DNA of 64,000 nt from Schleiferiaceae bacterium (GCA_029254375.1 JAQWXR010000021.1:1-64000), one strand, 5' to 3'; positions 36,266 through 49,522 are shown, counted from the first letter of the stretch. The notes: generated by a model not told the origin, from the sequence alone. Program-made: numbers and translations.

Positions 36266-36697
36266 ATGGGAAAACGTAAACAACTCTCAGCAGTAGCCAT
36301 GAAAGAAGCCCGCAAAAGCGTGGCGATGGCTAAATTGAATAACTGCCCAACTTCTCCACGTAAAATGCGCTTAGTTGCGGATTTGGTGCGTGGCATGGAA
36401 GTGACTAAGGCTCTATATGTGTTGAAGCACAGCGGTAAAGAGGCATCTATCCGTTTGGAGAAATTGCTACTTTCTGCACTCAGCATCTGGCAAACCAAAA
36501 ACGAAGCTTCTTCTGTGGATGAGGCAAACCTAGTCGTTCAAACGATTAGCGTAGATGGTGGCCGTATGTTAAAGCGTGTTCAGCCAGCTCCCCAAGGTCG
36601 TGCTCACCGTGTGCGCAAGCGCTCGAACCACGTCACTTTGATTGTTGGAGAAGCACTTGTGACTCCTGAAGTAACCGAAGTTAACGAAGCTAAATAA
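36266..36697 (+). CDS. rplV: Ribosomal protein L22
   Basis: 143 residues. L22 extends a beta-hairpin into the exit tunnel. Recognised by [14 protein letters not shown] and the hairpin region [32 protein letters not shown] short variable tail rich in Glu and Val follows. It overlaps rpsC by one base. Confidence 0.97.
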   Translation: MGKRKQLSAVAMKEARKSVAMAKLNNCPTSPRKMRLVADLVRGMEVTKALYVLKHSGKEASIRLEKLLLSALSIWQTKNEASSVDEANLVVQTISVDGGRMLKRVQPAPQGRAHRVRKRSNHVTLIVGEALVTPEVTEVNEAK

Positions 36698-37431
36698 TGG
36701 GACAAAAAGCAAATCCTATCGGCAATCGCCTTGGTTTCATCCGCGGTTGGGACTCTCAGTGGTACGGTGGTCGTAACTACGGTGATAGAATCGCAGAGGA
36801 TGCAGCCATTCGTAAGTATCTCTATGCACGTTTAGCTCGTGCGAACGTTTCGCGCATCATCATTGAGCGCACGCTCAAGTTGGTGACGGTGACGATTGCT
36901 ACGGCTCGTCCCGGTGTAATCATCGGTAAAGGAGGAACGGAAGTAGATAAGCTTCGTGAGGAACTCAAGAAATTGACTAAGAAGGACGTCCAGATTAACA
37001 TCCATGAAATTAAGCGTCCTGAATTGGATGCTAAATTGGTGGCTGATTCAATCGCTCGCCAAATTGAAGGTCGTATTTCTTTCCGACGTGCAGTCAAGAT
37101 GTCAATAAGTTCAACCATGCGTATGGGTGCTGAAGGAATTAAAGTTCAATTGAGCGGACGTTTGAACGGTGCAGAAATTGCTCGTTCTGAGAAGTTCAAA
37201 GACGGACGGACTCCACTACACACATTCCGTGCGGACATCGATTACCATCTCTCTGAGGCGCATACGACCTATGGCCGTATTGGTATCAAGGTATGGATCA
37301 TGAAAGGAGAAGTGTATGGCAAGCGTGATTTGACCAATGTTTTGGGCACTTCCAAGCGTCCTAACGCTAGCGGAACTGCTGCTCCAGGTCGTGGTCCAGA
37401 TCGTCGCCGTCCTAACAATCGCAAAGCTTAA
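36697..37431 (+). CDS. rpsC: Ribosomal protein S3
   Basis: 244 residues with a KH domain ([21 protein letters not shown]) and the C-terminal S3 domain ([23 protein letters not shown], then [17 protein letters not shown]). S3 helps unwind mRNA at the entry channel. The basic, Pro/Arg-rich tail ([14 protein letters not shown]) is usual in Bacteroidota. Confidence 0.98.
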   Translation: MGQKANPIGNRLGFIRGWDSQWYGGRNYGDRIAEDAAIRKYLYARLARANVSRIIIERTLKLVTVTIATARPGVIIGKGGTEVDKLREELKKLTKKDVQINIHEIKRPELDAKLVADSIARQIEGRISFRRAVKMSISSTMRMGAEGIKVQLSGRLNGAEIARSEKFKDGRTPLHTFRADIDYHLSEAHTTYGRIGIKVWIMKGEVYGKRDLTNVLGTSKRPNASGTAAPGRGPDRRRPNNRKA

Positions 37432-37445
37432 TTCGGAGTTAGATC

Positions 37446-37868
37446 ATGTTACAGCCGAAAAGAACAAAATACCGTAAGACCTTTAAAGGCAAAATGAAGG
37501 GCGTCGCCCAACGTGGAGCTACTTTAGCCTTCGGTTCCTATGGTATCAAATCTCTGGAAGAGGTTTGGATGACCGCCCGCCAGATAGAAGCTGCTCGTAT
37601 TGCTGCGACACGTTTCATGAAGCGTGAAGGCCAGTTATGGATCCGCGTGTTTCCGGACAAGCCTATCACAAAGAAGCCGTTGGAAGTACGTATGGGTAAG
37701 GGTAAAGGTGCAGTAGAATATTACGCTGCAGTTATTCGCCCAGGCCGCATGTTGTTTGAATTAGATGGAGTACCCGAGGATGTCGCGGTAGAAGCATTGC
37801 GCCTCGCAGCGCAGAAGCTTCCTGTGAAGACAAAACTGGTAACCCGTCGTGATTTGGTAAAAGCCTAA
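37446..37868 (+). CDS. rplP: Ribosomal protein L16
   Basis: 140 residues. L16 organises the A-site region of the 50[19 protein letters not shown] at the start and [17 protein letters not shown] in the C-terminal half identify it. It lies 14 bases after rpsC. Confidence 0.98.
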   Translation: MLQPKRTKYRKTFKGKMKGVAQRGATLAFGSYGIKSLEEVWMTARQIEAARIAATRFMKREGQLWIRVFPDKPITKKPLEVRMGKGKGAVEYYAAVIRPGRMLFELDGVPEDVAVEALRLAAQKLPVKTKLVTRRDLVKA

Positions 37869-37880
37869 TTCCTGAGCGCC

Positions 37881-38072
37881 ATGAAAATGAATGAAATCCA
37901 AAACCTGTCTCAGGAGGAATTGATGAACCAATTGACATCTGTCAAGAAGGAGTTGGCTGATATGCAGCGCAAGCATCGCATCAGCCCAATGGAGAACCCA
38001 ATGGTGATCCAGGCAACGCGCAAAGTCGTGGCACGCTTGTCCACGGAAGTCACTAACCGCCAAGGTAAATAA
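37881..38072 (+). CDS. rpmC: Ribosomal protein L29
   Basis: 63 residues, two helices, with LSQEELMNQLTSVKKELADMQRKH and a final VARLSTEVTNRQGK. L29 sits near L23 at the tunnel exit. ATG 37881 is used; a second ATG two codons on is less likely. Confidence 0.95.
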   Translation: MKMNEIQNLSQEELMNQLTSVKKELADMQRKHRISPMENPMVIQATRKVVARLSTEVTNRQGK

Positions 38073-38081
38073 TTGAGGTCG

Positions 38082-38342
38082 ATGGAAAATCAACGCAACC
38101 TCCGCAAAGAGCGAACTGGTGTAGTCACTAGTTCAGCAATGGACAAAACGGTCACTGTGAGCGTTTCTCGTCGCGTGAAGCATGCCATGTATGGCAAGTT
38201 CATCACGTTTTCGAAGAAGTTTCACGCCCATGATGAGACCAACGATTGCAATAAGGGCGACACCGTTCGCATCATGGAGACTCGTCCCATGAGTAAAACT
38301 AAAGTCTGGCGCGTCGTAGAAATTATCGAAAGAGCTAAGTAA
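38082..38342 (+). CDS. rpsQ: Ribosomal protein S17
   Basis: 86 residues from ATG 38082; a TTG nine bases upstream directly abuts the rpmC stop and is not needed. [21 protein letters not shown] and [22 protein letters not shown] are the OB-fold S17 signature. It binds 16S rRNA early in assembly. Confidence 0.97.
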   Translation: MENQRNLRKERTGVVTSSAMDKTVTVSVSRRVKHAMYGKFITFSKKFHAHDETNDCNKGDTVRIMETRPMSKTKVWRVVEIIERAK

Positions 38343-38344
38343 AG

Positions 38345-38713
38345 ATGTTACAAACAGAATCACGTCTCCGCGTAGCGGACAATACGGGTGCCAAAGAGGT
38401 TTTGGTCATTCGTGTATTGGGTGGTACACGCCGTCGATATGCCTCCGTGGGCGACAAAATTGTCGTCACCATTAAGGAAGCAGCTCCAGCGGGTACAGCC
38501 AAGAAGGGCACCGTCTCAAAAGCGGTAGTCGTTCGTACCAAGAAAGAAGTACGCCGTCCCGACGGTTCATACATCCGCTTTGATGACAACGCTTGTGTGT
38601 TGCTCGGTGCAAATGGTGAGATGCGCGGAACGCGTGTTTTTGGACCAGTTGCACGTGAGTTGCGCGACAAGCAGTACATGAAGATTGTTTCCTTGGCACC
38701 TGAAGTGCTTTAA
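38345..38713 (+). CDS. rplN: Ribosomal protein L14
   Basis: 122 residues, the usual length. [20 protein letters not shown] and the C-terminal [24 protein letters not shown] are highly conserved. L14 is at the subunit interface and binds RsfS. It begins two bases after rpsQ. Confidence 0.98.
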   Translation: MLQTESRLRVADNTGAKEVLVIRVLGGTRRRYASVGDKIVVTIKEAAPAGTAKKGTVSKAVVVRTKKEVRRPDGSYIRFDDNACVLLGANGEMRGTRVFGPVARELRDKQYMKIVSLAPEVL

Positions 38714-38726
38714 GAATCTGAATACA

Positions 38727-39047
38727 ATGGCAAAGTTTCATATCAAAACAGGAGACACGGTGATGATCATTGCCGGAGCTTCCAAAGGGAAGTCGGGCCG
38801 CGTGGTCCGCGTGATCCCCAAGCAGCAACGCGCTGTGGTGGAAGGTGTCAATATGATCACCAAGCATCTCAAGCCCACGGCGAGCAGTCCCCAAGGAGGC
38901 ATCGAAAAAATGGAAGCACCTATTCACGTTTCAAACTTGATGGTGATGGACGCAACGGGAATTCCCTCGCGTACTCGTCTTGAGGTTGGTGAGAATGGTA
39001 AAACCGTCCGAATTTCCGTTAAATCTGGTAATCCCCTTGCGAAATAA
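38727..39047 (+). CDS. rplX: Ribosomal protein L24
   Basis: 106 residues from ATG 38727; the open frame reaches 14 codons upstream into rplN without support. The KOW motif [21 protein letters not shown] and the segment [12 protein letters not shown] are typical. L24 starts 50S assembly. It overlaps rplE by one base. Confidence 0.97.
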   Translation: MAKFHIKTGDTVMIIAGASKGKSGRVVRVIPKQQRAVVEGVNMITKHLKPTASSPQGGIEKMEAPIHVSNLMVMDATGIPSRTRLEVGENGKTVRISVKSGNPLAK

Positions 39048-39586
39048 TGGAGCCTAAACTGAAGACAGACTTTCACAGTAAGGTAGTACCTGCGTTGAAG
39101 GAGCAGTTTGCTTACACAAACGATTTACAAGTTCCGCGCTTGCAAAAAATTGTTTTGAGCCAAGGTATTGGTGCAGCTGTATCAGACAAAAAATTGGTTG
39201 ATAATGCGGTGGAGGAAATGACCATCATTGCCGGGCAGCGTGCTGTTCCAACCAAATCCAAGAAGGATATCTCAAACTTCAAATTGCGTAAGGGTATGCC
39301 TGTTGGCGCACGCGTCACGCTACGTGGAGAGCGTATGTACGATTTCTTAGAGCGCCTTTTGGTGTCTGCTCTACCTCGTATCCGCGACTTCCAGGGAGTA
39401 AAAGAAGGCTTTGATGGCCGTGGTAACTTTACCATGGGTATCACAGAGCAAATCATCTTTCCAGAGATTGAGATCGACAAAGTAAATCGCATCGCCGGTA
39501 TGGACATCACGTTCGTTAGCTCTGCGAAAACAGACAAGGAGTGCAAAGCGCTTCTCCAGGAATTCGGAATGCCTTTCAAAAAATAA
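39047..39586 (+). CDS. rplE: Ribosomal protein L5
   Basis: 179 residues. L5 belongs to the central protuberance with 5S r[32 protein letters not shown] and FNFTMGI-like [16 protein letters not shown] identify it. Confidence 0.98.
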   Translation: MEPKLKTDFHSKVVPALKEQFAYTNDLQVPRLQKIVLSQGIGAAVSDKKLVDNAVEEMTIIAGQRAVPTKSKKDISNFKLRKGMPVGARVTLRGERMYDFLERLLVSALPRIRDFQGVKEGFDGRGNFTMGITEQIIFPEIEIDKVNRIAGMDITFVSSAKTDKECKALLQEFGMPFKK

Positions 39587-39589
39587 GTT

Positions 39590-39859
39590 ATGGCCAAAGA
39601 ATCAATGAAGGCGCGTGAGCGCAAACGTGAAGCTATGGTAGCTAAGTATGCCACCAAGCGTCAGGCTCTAAAAGAAGCTGGCGATTATGAAGGTTTACAA
39701 AAGCTTCCTAAAAATGCATCCCCTGTGCGTCTGCACAATCGGTGCAAATTGACGGGTCGTCCCCGTGGGTATATGCGCCAGTTTGGTTTATCCCGCGTTA
39801 CGTTCCGTGAAATGGCCTTGAATGGAATGATTCCAGGTGTTAAGAAGAGCAGCTGGTAA
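39590..39859 (+). CDS. rpsN: Ribosomal protein S14, zinc-free form
   Basis: 89 residues, the long C-minus type: it has [23 protein letters not shown] and ends in GVKKSSW, but lacks the CxxC pairs of the short zinc-binding form. S14 is a late-assembly protein of the 30S head. It starts three bases after rplE. Confidence 0.97.
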   Translation: MAKESMKARERKREAMVAKYATKRQALKEAGDYEGLQKLPKNASPVRLHNRCKLTGRPRGYMRQFGLSRVTFREMALNGMIPGVKKSSW

Positions 39860-39879
39860 TCCTCCGAATTGTAAAGAAC

Positions 39880-40278
39880 ATGTATACAGATCCAATTGCA
39901 GATTTCCTGACTCGCATTCGCAACGGCGCTAAAGCCGGTCATGCAGTCGTCGAAGTGCCTTCAAGCAACATGAAGGTGGAAATTGCCCGTCTTTTGCAAG
40001 ACCAAGGCTTTATCGCCAGCTACAAAGTAGATCAGGACGGTCCTCAGGGAACGCTCAAAGTGGCTTTGAAGTATGAAAAATCCTCAAAGCGTCCTGTGAT
40101 TCGCGGTCTTGACCGTGCTTCACGTCCAGGTTTGCGCAACTATAAATCAGCAACAACGCTTCCCCGTGTTAAGAACGGTTTGGGTGTCGCTTTAGTCAGC
40201 ACGTCGCAAGGCATGATGACCGATAAGGATGCTCGTTCTAAGAACATCGGTGGAGAAGTTATCTGCTACGTTTACTAA
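39880..40278 (+). CDS. rpsH: Ribosomal protein S8
   Basis: 132 residues. TDPIADFLTRIRNGAKAGH at the N-terminus and ALVSTSQGMMTDKDARSKNIGGEVICYVY at the end are diagnostic. S8 binds the central domain of 16S rRNA; in E. coli it represses the spc operon. Confidence 0.98.
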   Translation: MYTDPIADFLTRIRNGAKAGHAVVEVPSSNMKVEIARLLQDQGFIASYKVDQDGPQGTLKVALKYEKSSKRPVIRGLDRASRPGLRNYKSATTLPRVKNGLGVALVSTSQGMMTDKDARSKNIGGEVICYVY

Positions 40279-40287
40279 ATCGACGAT

Positions 40288-40839
40288 ATGTCACGTATAG
40301 GTAAATCCCCCATCACGATTCCTGCCGGTGTAAGCATCACGGTAGAGAACTCTGTGGTCACGGTTAAAGGAAGTAAGGGCGCTCTCGTCCAAGTTGTTCC
40401 TGCCGAGATCGGTATCGAAATTGAAGAGAATGTGTTGACTGTGACACGTCCTTCTGATTCTAAACCACACCGCGCAGCGCACGGCTTGTACCGTTCTCTC
40501 ATCAACAATATGGTTGTTGGAGTTTCTGAAGGCTTCTCAAAGCGTTTGGAGTTGGTCGGTGTCGGTTTCCGTGCCAGCCACCAGGGTCAAGTGTTAGACT
40601 TGTCGTTGGGCTTCTCCCACACTATTACAATGCAACTTCCCAATGAAGTGGTCGTCAATACCATCAGCGATAAGGGTAAAAACCCAATAATTGAGTTGTC
40701 TTCGTTTGACAAGCAATTGGTTGGTATGGTCGCTTCTAAGATTCGTGCATTCCGCAAGCCTGAGCCATACAAAGGAAAAGGTGTTCGTTATGTTGGTGAA
40801 ATCGTTCGCAAGAAGGCTGGTAAGTCTGCAGGCAAATAA
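40288..40839 (+). CDS. rplF: Ribosomal protein L6
   Basis: 183 residues with two similar L6 folds. SRIGKSPITIPAGV and the C-terminal IRAFRKPEPYKGKGVRYVGE with IVRKKAGKSAGK are typical. L6 lies near the factor-binding site. Confidence 0.98.
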   Translation: MSRIGKSPITIPAGVSITVENSVVTVKGSKGALVQVVPAEIGIEIEENVLTVTRPSDSKPHRAAHGLYRSLINNMVVGVSEGFSKRLELVGVGFRASHQGQVLDLSLGFSHTITMQLPNEVVVNTISDKGKNPIIELSSFDKQLVGMVASKIRAFRKPEPYKGKGVRYVGEIVRKKAGKSAGK

Positions 40840-40852
40840 TCCATAAGAGATC

Positions 40853-41209
40853 ATGGCAACTAAAGAAATGACCCGTAGAGACCGTATTCACTTGCGTATT
40901 CGCAAAGTGGTGAATGGAACGGCAAAATGCCCACGCTTGGCCGTATATCGCAGTAGTAAAGAAATTTATGCTCAGTTGGTAGACGACGAGAATGGAACGA
41001 CCCTGGCAATGGTATCCTCCTTGTCTAAAAATGGGGAGCCATTAACAGGTAGTAAGACGGAGCAAGCTGCTCAAGTTGGTAAGAAAATGGCCGAGGCCGC
41101 TATGGCTAAAGGCATCGATTGTGTCGCATTTGATCGTGGAGGGTTTCTCTACCACGGACGTGTCAAGGCTTTAGCCGAAGGTGCACGTGAAGGCGGACTG
41201 AAATTCTGA
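40853..41209 (+). CDS. rplR: Ribosomal protein L18
   Basis: 118 residues. [24 protein letters not shown] and the C-terminal [24 protein letters not shown] identify it. L18 binds 5S rRNA. It follows rplF after 13 bases. Confidence 0.97.
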   Translation: MATKEMTRRDRIHLRIRKVVNGTAKCPRLAVYRSSKEIYAQLVDDENGTTLAMVSSLSKNGEPLTGSKTEQAAQVGKKMAEAAMAKGIDCVAFDRGGFLYHGRVKALAEGAREGGLKF

Positions 41210-41217
41210 TTTTAGAG

Positions 41218-41736
41218 ATGAAAGAAATTACCTCAAAGAAAGTTAAGCCTAGCGGCTTGGAGCTCGTGGATCGCCTCGTAGGGGTTCAGCGCGTTACCAA
41301 AGTAACTAAAGGCGGTCGTGCCTTTGGATTCACAGCGATTGTCGTTGTGGGTGACGAGCACGGTATCGGTGGTTACGGTCTAGGCAAGAGCAAAGAAGTA
41401 TCCGAGGCAGTGACCAAGGGTATTGAAGATGCGAAAAAGAATTTGTACCGCTTCCCCATTGTCAAAGGATCAATTCCTCACGAACAGGATGGAAAATTCG
41501 GTGGAGCGCGCGTATTCTTACGTCCAGCTTCTTCCGGTACTGGCGTGATCGCCGGTGGTGCAATGCGTCACGTGTTGGAAAGCGTGGGTGTCCACGACGT
41601 TTTGGCGAAGTCTAAGGGTTCTTCGAACCCACACAACTTAGTGAAAGCGACCTTTATGGCCCTTCACCAATTGCGTGATGCCAAGCAAGTAGCTCGTACC
41701 CGTGGGGTAGAGGTTTCTAAAGTATTTAACGGCTGA
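41218..41736 (+). CDS. rpsE: Ribosomal protein S5
   Basis: 172 residues. The N-terminal double-stranded RNA-binding fold has [24 protein letters not shown] and [14 protein letters not shown]; the C-terminal half has the conserved [20 protein letters not shown]5 supports decoding accuracy and mRNA unwinding. Confidence 0.98.
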   Translation: MKEITSKKVKPSGLELVDRLVGVQRVTKVTKGGRAFGFTAIVVVGDEHGIGGYGLGKSKEVSEAVTKGIEDAKKNLYRFPIVKGSIPHEQDGKFGGARVFLRPASSGTGVIAGGAMRHVLESVGVHDVLAKSKGSSNPHNLVKATFMALHQLRDAKQVARTRGVEVSKVFNG

Positions 41737-41746
41737 TCCACCTATC

Positions 41747-41929
41747 ATGGCACGTATTAAGATAACTCAAGTTCGCAGCATCATCAATCGCCCTCCCAAC
41801 CAGAAAGCCACTATGGTGGCGTTGGGATTGCGCAAGATGAATCATAGCGTGGAGCACGAGAACACTCCCCAGATTGCAGGCATGGTTCGCACCGTGAATC
41901 ACCTCGTTCAAGTTGAAGAAGTTAAATAA
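41747..41929 (+). CDS. rpmD: Ribosomal protein L30
   Basis: 60 residues. ITQVRSIINRPPNQKATMVALGLRK is the family core, followed by MVRTVNHLVQVEEV. It is placed between rpsE and rplO, as in the standard spc order. Confidence 0.96.
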   Translation: MARIKITQVRSIINRPPNQKATMVALGLRKMNHSVEHENTPQIAGMVRTVNHLVQVEEVK

Positions 41930-41938
41930 GTAGAATCT

Positions 41939-42385
41939 ATGTCACTTCACAATATTAAACCCGCCGCTGGATCTACGTTCACCAAGAAGCGTCTTGGCCG
42001 TGGAGAGGGTAGTGGTTCCGCAGGCACCGCTGGTCGTGGTCACAAAGGACAAAAGTCTCGTTCTGGCTACAGCAAGAAAATCGGTTTCGAAGGAGGTCAA
42101 ATGCCCCTTCAGCGCCGTGTGCCAAAGTTTGGATTCACCAACCCAAATCGTGTGGAATACCGCGCAATCAATTTGGATATCATCCAAGCCCTAATTGAAG
42201 AAAAGAAAGTTACGGAGATCAATTTGGACGTGTTGATGCAGAATGGCCTAGCCGGAAAGCATGACTTAGTCAAAGTTCTTGGCCGTGGCACGTTAACTAC
42301 TGCCCTCAAAGTTTCTGCGCATAAATTCAGTGCATCTGCATCTGCAGCGATTGAAGCCGCCGGTGGTTCAGTAGAAACACTCTAA
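41939..42385 (+). CDS. rplO: Ribosomal protein L15
   Basis: 148 residues. The Gly-rich N-terminal extension (RLGRGEGSGSAGTAGRGHKGQKSRSG) threads into 23S rRNA, and the block GFEGGQMPLQRRVPKFGF is diagnostic. It is a late 50S assembly protein, ten bases before secY. Confidence 0.98.
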   Translation: MSLHNIKPAAGSTFTKKRLGRGEGSGSAGTAGRGHKGQKSRSGYSKKIGFEGGQMPLQRRVPKFGFTNPNRVEYRAINLDIIQALIEEKKVTEINLDVLMQNGLAGKHDLVKVLGRGTLTTALKVSAHKFSASASAAIEAAGGSVETL

Positions 42386-42395
42386 GGATCTAGAT

Positions 42396-43727
42396 ATGAA
42401 GCGATTTATCCAAACCCTCCAGAACATTTGGCGCATTGCCGAGCTGCGTGAGAAGATTCTCATGACAGCAGGATTGCTCTTAGTGTATCGTTTGGGTTCG
42501 AATGTGGTGCTTCCCGGTATTGATCCTGAATCACTAGGTCAACTAAAGAACCAGTCTTCGGAAGGCTTGGTGGGCTTAATTAATGCCTTCTCGGGGGGTG
42601 CCTTTGCAAATGCATCCGTTTTGGCTTTAGGTATCATGCCTTACATCTCAGCTTCGATTGTCATTCAATTGGCTGGTTTGGCTGTTCCTAGCATTCAAAA
42701 GATGCAGAAGGAAGGGGAGTCAGGTCGTCGCAAGTTGAACCAGATTACGCGCTACTTGACTATTTTGATTGTAGCCGCCCAAGCGCCAGGCTACATTACC
42801 AACTTGCTCATGCAAGGTGTCACGGTTACTATGCCCATGCCAACCTTTTGGTTCGCTTCATGGACTGTAATTATTGCTGGTACCATTTTCGCCATGTGGT
42901 TAGGGGAGCGGATCACTGAAAAGGGTATTGGAAACGGTATCTCTCTTTTAATCATGATCGGTATTGTTGCGACTTTACCGCAAGCATTCTTCCAAGAATT
43001 GGTCACCCAGCTTAGCCCTGCGGGCGGTGGTTGGATTAAGTTTCTACTCGAGTTGGTAGCCATCTATCTTGTTTTTCTTTTCGCCATTGCTATCACGCAA
43101 GCAGTTCGCCAAATTCCTTTGGAATATGCCAAACGCGTGGCAGGTGGGAGTAGTAAATCTCTTGGGCGCAGCTACTTGCCTATCCGTGTCAACGCCTCGG
43201 GTGTGATGCCGATCATCTTCGCTCAAGCCTTGATGTTCATTCCACTGACGGTGGTTCAGTACACAGGATTAGAAGGAGCAAGCGCGACTTGGATGGTAGA
43301 TGTTTTTGGAGATATCCAAGGCTTCTGGTACAATTTTGTGTTTGCCATGTTGATTTTGGTCTTCACCTATTTTTATACGGCGATCCAAATCAATACGACG
43401 CAGATTGCTGATGATCTTAAACGTAATGGTGGCTTCGTACCAGGAATTAAACCAGGTGAGGCAACAGGCAGCTACATCGATGATGTTTTGGCCAAGATCA
43501 CTCTACCAGGCGCCATTCTACTTGCCGTCATTGCCATCATGCCATCCATTGCGATGACTGCCGGAATGAATATGCAATGGGCTCAGTTCTACGGAGGTAC
43601 CTCTCTGTTAATTATCGTAGGTGTCGTTCTCGACACCTTGATGCAAGTTGAAAGTTATTTGTTGAACAGCCACTACGACGGTCTCATGGACGGAGGTCGT
43701 TTGTCGGGCAGAAACAACGCGTTTTGA
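42396..43727 (+). CDS. secY: Protein translocase subunit SecY
   Basis: 443 residues with ten membrane helices, the channel of the Sec translocon. [15 protein letters not shown] at helix 1, the plug region with [38 protein letters not shown], and the C-terminal [24 protein letters not shown] are all conserved. It begins ten bases after rplO. In many bacteria adk or map follows; here infA does, one base later. Confidence 0.98.
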   Translation: MKRFIQTLQNIWRIAELREKILMTAGLLLVYRLGSNVVLPGIDPESLGQLKNQSSEGLVGLINAFSGGAFANASVLALGIMPYISASIVIQLAGLAVPSIQKMQKEGESGRRKLNQITRYLTILIVAAQAPGYITNLLMQGVTVTMPMPTFWFASWTVIIAGTIFAMWLGERITEKGIGNGISLLIMIGIVATLPQAFFQELVTQLSPAGGGWIKFLLELVAIYLVFLFAIAITQAVRQIPLEYAKRVAGGSSKSLGRSYLPIRVNASGVMPIIFAQALMFIPLTVVQYTGLEGASATWMVDVFGDIQGFWYNFVFAMLILVFTYFYTAIQINTTQIADDLKRNGGFVPGIKPGEATGSYIDDVLAKITLPGAILLAVIAIMPSIAMTAGMNMQWAQFYGGTSLLIIVGVVLDTLMQVESYLLNSHYDGLMDGGRLSGRNNAF

Positions 43728-43728
43728 T

Positions 43729-43944
43729 ATGGCGAAACAAGGCGGAATAACTCAAGACGGCACCATCACCGAAAACCTTTCAAACGCAATGTTTCGCGTC
43801 GAATTGGAAAACGGCCATGTGGTGACGGCACATATCTCAGGTAAGATGCGGATGCACTACATCAAGCTTCTGCCTGGGGATCGTGTAAAACTGGAGTTGT
43901 CTCCGTATGATTTGTCCAAAGCACGTATTACCTACCGTTATTAA
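43729..43944 (+). CDS. infA: Translation initiation factor IF-1
   Basis: 71 residues, an OB-fold protein that blocks the A site during initiation. [21 protein letters not shown] and [28 protein letters not shown] are diagnostic. It lies between secY and rpmJ. Confidence 0.97.
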   Translation: MAKQGGITQDGTITENLSNAMFRVELENGHVVTAHISGKMRMHYIKLLPGDRVKLELSPYDLSKARITYRY

Positions 43945-43966
43945 AAGATTTGTTTAGAAACACACC

Positions 43967-44083
43967 ATGAAAGTTCGAGCATCACTTAAAAAACGTAGCG
44001 CTGATTGCAAGATTGTCCGTCGAAAGGGCCGCTTGTATATCATCAACAAGAAGAATCCGAAGTTGAAGCAACGACAAGGTTAA
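43967..44083 (+). CDS. rpmJ: Ribosomal protein L36, zinc-free form
   Basis: A short gene of 38 codons read directly from the sequence: it starts [15 protein letters not shown] and ends [12 protein letters not shown]. The zinc-binding form has three Cys and one His; here only Cys14 remains, with Ser11, Lys27-28 and Leu33 or so at the other sites, so it is the C-minus form. It sits between infA (22 bases) and rpsM (18 bases), the usual place. Confidence 0.93.
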   Translation: MKVRASLKKRSADCKIVRRKGRLYIINKKNPKLKQRQG

Positions 44084-44101
44084 ACCCATTAGACGAAAGA
44101 A

Positions 44102-44479
44102 ATGGCGAGAATTGCTGGCATAGACCTCCCGAAAAATAAGCGTGGAGAAATTGGTCTGACCTATATCTACGGAATTGGTCGTTCCCGTTCGCGTGAAATC
44201 CTCACGGCGGCTGGAGTTGATATTAACATCAAAGTTCAAGACTGGACGGATGATCAACTACAGGAAATCCGTAATTGGATCACGGACAATGTAAAAGTGG
44301 AAGGGGAACTTCGTTCCGAAACCCAAATGAACATCAAGCGATTGATGGATATCGGATGCCAGCGCGGTATTCGCCACCGTCTTGGTCTGCCCCTTCGAGG
44401 TCAGCGCACCAAGAATAACTCACGCACTCGCAAGGGCAAGCGTAAGACGGTTGCAAACAAGAAAAAGGTAACGAAATAA
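44102..44479 (+). CDS. rpsM: Ribosomal protein S13
   Basis: 125 residues. [25 protein letters not shown] and the C-terminal [25 protein letters not shown] are diagnostic. S13 forms head bridges to the 50S and contacts the P-site tRNA. Confidence 0.98.
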   Translation: MARIAGIDLPKNKRGEIGLTYIYGIGRSRSREILTAAGVDINIKVQDWTDDQLQEIRNWITDNVKVEGELRSETQMNIKRLMDIGCQRGIRHRLGLPLRGQRTKNNSRTRKGKRKTVANKKKVTK

Positions 44480-44489
44480 TCCATAACTG

Positions 44490-44888
44490 ATGGCTAAGTC
44501 TACCAAGTCTACAAAGACGACGAAAAAGCGCAAGGTTAAAGTGGAAGCTGTGGGTGAAGCTCACGTAACCTCCACGTTTAACAACATCATCATTGCTCTG
44601 ACCAATACGCAGGGTCAAGTCATTTCTTGGTCCTCCGCGGGCAAGATGGGCTTCCGTGGTTCTAAGAAGAATACGCCCTACGCTGCGCAGATGGCAGCAG
44701 AAAATGCAGCAGGGGTAGCCGTTGAGGCTGGCTTGCGCAAAGTAAAGGTGTATGTAAAAGGCCCAGGTAACGGTCGCGAGTCTGCGATTCGAAGCTTGAA
44801 CAATTCAGGCATCGAGGTCACTGAAATTGTGGATATTACCCCAATTCCCCACAATGGTTGCCGTCCACCAAAGCGCCGTCGCGTATAA
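44490..44888 (+). CDS. rpsK: Ribosomal protein S11
   Basis: 132 residues. After a Lys/Thr-rich N-terminus come [19 protein letters not shown]-like sequence, [24 protein letters not shown] and the C-terminal [17 protein letters not shown]11 is on the 30S platform near the mRNA exit. Confidence 0.98.
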   Translation: MAKSTKSTKTTKKRKVKVEAVGEAHVTSTFNNIIIALTNTQGQVISWSSAGKMGFRGSKKNTPYAAQMAAENAAGVAVEAGLRKVKVYVKGPGNGRESAIRSLNNSGIEVTEIVDITPIPHNGCRPPKRRRV

Positions 44889-44909
44889 TTATTTAATTGA
44901 CAGAAAGAA

Positions 44910-45518
44910 ATGGCACGTTATAGAGGTCCCCTTACGAAGATTGCCCGCCGCTTTGGTGAGCCCATTTTTGGCCCGGATCGCGCACTTGAAAAGCGCAATT
45001 ATCCTCCAGGACAACATGGTAACCAGCGCAAGCGTGGTAAGAAATCAGAATACTCTGTTCAATTAGCTGAGAAGCAAAAAGCGAAGTATACCTACGGAAT
45101 TTTGGAACGTCAGTTCCGTATTTTATTTGATCGTGCGTCTCGCTCGAAGGATGTTACCGGTGAGGTACTTCTCCAGTTGTGTGAGAGCCGCTTGGATAAC
45201 GTAGTATATAGAATGGGCATAGCTCCTACTCGCCGTGGGGCACGTCAATTAGTAGGTCACCGTCACATCACCGTGAATGGCGATGTATTGAACATTCCTT
45301 CATACCAAGTAAAGACCGGAGATGTTATCTCCGTTCGTGAGAAGTCCAAAACCCTCGAGGTTATCACAGCAGCACTTTCTGGTGGCGGTTCCAACCAATA
45401 TGGTTGGGTCACCTGGAATGATGCGACCATGACAGGAACTTTCAATAGCGTGCCTTCACGTGATATGATTCCTGAGAACATTAAGGAGCAACTGATTGTC
45501 GAACTCTACTCGAAATAA
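44910..45518 (+). CDS. rpsD: Ribosomal protein S4
   Basis: 202 residues. [20 protein letters not shown] at the start and the S4 RNA-binding domain ([31 protein letters not shown]) identify it. S4 starts 30S assembly and often regulates the alpha operon. It lies three bases before rpoA. Confidence 0.98.
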   Translation: MARYRGPLTKIARRFGEPIFGPDRALEKRNYPPGQHGNQRKRGKKSEYSVQLAEKQKAKYTYGILERQFRILFDRASRSKDVTGEVLLQLCESRLDNVVYRMGIAPTRRGARQLVGHRHITVNGDVLNIPSYQVKTGDVISVREKSKTLEVITAALSGGGSNQYGWVTWNDATMTGTFNSVPSRDMIPENIKEQLIVELYSK

Positions 45519-45521
45519 GAT

Positions 45522-46514
45522 ATGGCTATCCTTCAATTCCAAAAGCCTGAAAAGGTTATCGTCAATACGACCACTGATTCACACGGCCAGTTTGAATTCC
45601 GCCCGTTGGAGCCTGGATATGGCTTGACAGTAGGCAACGCGCTACGTCGTGTATTGTTGAACTCTCTTGAGGGTTTTGCATTTACCTCTGTTCGCATCGC
45701 TGGTGTTGAGCATGAATTCTCTACCATCAAAGGGGTAGTTGAAGATGTGACTGAAATGGTTCTAAACCTGAAGCAGGTTCGTCTCAAGCGTCAAATTGAT
45801 TCTGCTGATGCAGAAACGGTGAAAGTCAGCTTGACAGGCAAAGACCAGTTGACTGCAGGTGACCTTGGGTCGTTCATGGTCAACTACCAGGTATTAAATC
45901 CTGATATGGTAATTTGCCACATGGACCCTTCGGTGAAGTTCGAAATGGAGCTGAGCATCGAAAAAGGCCGTGGATATGTTCCAGCCGAGGAAAATAAAAA
46001 GGTAGACGCCATGTTGGGCACTATCGCTTTGGATGCCATCTACACGCCCATCAAGAACGTTAATTACAGCATCGAAAACTTCCGTGTTGAGCAGAAGACT
46101 GACTTTGAAAAGTTGATCTTGGAAATTCAAACAGACGGTAGCATTGCGCCTCAAGACGCTTTGACCGATGCTGCACAAATTTTGATTCAGCACTTCTTGC
46201 TTTTCACAGACGAGCGCATGATTCCAGATTCGGAACCTGTGCAAGAGGTGGAGAGCTACGACGAAGAGGTTATGGAAATGCGCAAGTTGCTCCTAAAGCC
46301 ATTGACTGAATTGGAACTGAGTGTTCGTGCTTTGAACTGCCTTAAAGCAGCTGAAGTAGAAACTGTAGCCGACTTAGTGTCATACACGAAAGCCGACTTG
46401 ATGAAGTTCCGCAACTTTGGTAAGAAGTCATTGACTGAATTGGAAGATTTAGTTGCTCACTTGGGTCTTTCCTTTGGAATGGACACCACCAAATACAAAC
46501 TGGATAAGGAATAA
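45522..46514 (+). CDS. rpoA: RNA polymerase alpha subunit
   Basis: 330 residues. The N-terminal assembly domain shows [24 protein letters not shown] and the C-terminal domain shows [19 protein letters not shown] and [16 protein letters not shown], the DNA- and activator-binding part. It is linked to rpsD and rplQ at three and six bases, as in the alpha operon. Confidence 0.98.
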   Translation: MAILQFQKPEKVIVNTTTDSHGQFEFRPLEPGYGLTVGNALRRVLLNSLEGFAFTSVRIAGVEHEFSTIKGVVEDVTEMVLNLKQVRLKRQIDSADAETVKVSLTGKDQLTAGDLGSFMVNYQVLNPDMVICHMDPSVKFEMELSIEKGRGYVPAEENKKVDAMLGTIALDAIYTPIKNVNYSIENFRVEQKTDFEKLILEIQTDGSIAPQDALTDAAQILIQHFLLFTDERMIPDSEPVQEVESYDEEVMEMRKLLLKPLTELELSVRALNCLKAAEVETVADLVSYTKADLMKFRNFGKKSLTELEDLVAHLGLSFGMDTTKYKLDKE

Positions 46515-46520
46515 TTTGCA

Positions 46521-47051
46521 ATGAGACACGGCAAGAAATTTAATCACTTGGGCCGCACGGCTTCGCACCGAAAGGCGATGCTTAGCAATATGGCGAGCTC
46601 TTTGATTACCCATAAGCGCATTAACACCACGGTAGCTAAGGCGAAAGAATTGAAGAAATTCGTTGAGCCTTTGGTGACCCGCTCCAAAGTGGATAGCACG
46701 CACAATCGTCGTATGGTATTCAGTTACCTTCAAGATAAGTACGCTGTAACAGAGCTTTTCCGCGAAGTGGCCGTTAAGGTTGGTGACCGTCCAGGTGGAT
46801 ACACGCGCATCATCAAAACGGGTAACCGTTTGGGTGACAATGCAGAAATGTGCATGATCGAATTGGTTGACTTCAACGACATCTACGGCAACGAGAAGAA
46901 GGAAGTTAAAAAGACCACACGTCGTAGCAAGAAAGTCGCAGCGACAGCCGAAGAAGCGGTATCTGTGGAGGCATCTGAAGTTGTTGTGGAGGAGACTCCT
47001 GAAGCATCTGCAGAAGCCCCTGCTGAGATCAACGAAAACGAGACAGAATAA
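46521..47051 (+). CDS. rplQ: Ribosomal protein L17 with acidic C-terminal extension
   Basis: 176 residues. The L17 core (about 1-120) is clear: [21 protein letters not shown] and [18 protein letters not shown]. Beyond it lie a basic patch ([10 protein letters not shown]) and about 45 residues rich in Glu, Ala and Val ([18 protein letters not shown]). Such tails are common in Bacteroidota L17. It is the last gene of the ribosomal operon, ended by a strong terminator. Confidence 0.97.
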   Translation: MRHGKKFNHLGRTASHRKAMLSNMASSLITHKRINTTVAKAKELKKFVEPLVTRSKVDSTHNRRMVFSYLQDKYAVTELFREVAVKVGDRPGGYTRIIKTGNRLGDNAEMCMIELVDFNDIYGNEKKEVKKTTRRSKKVAATAEEAVSVEASEVVVEETPEASAEAPAEINENETE

Positions 47052-47084
47052 TCAAGCGTACGCGTGAAATCTCTGCTAACTTGC

Positions 47085-47115
47085 AAAGGATAAGGGTTTC
47101 CCTTATCCTTTTTTT
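47085..47115 (+). terminator. Intrinsic terminator of the ribosomal operon
   Basis: AAGGATAAGGG (to 47096), a three-base loop, CCCTTATCCTT and a T run up to 47115. The stem is perfect. The T run directly abuts an ATG at 47116 in the carA frame. Confidence 0.9.
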
Positions 47116-47139
47116 ATGTCCAGTCCTAAGCAATTGTAT

Positions 47140-49522
<2,383 letters not shown>

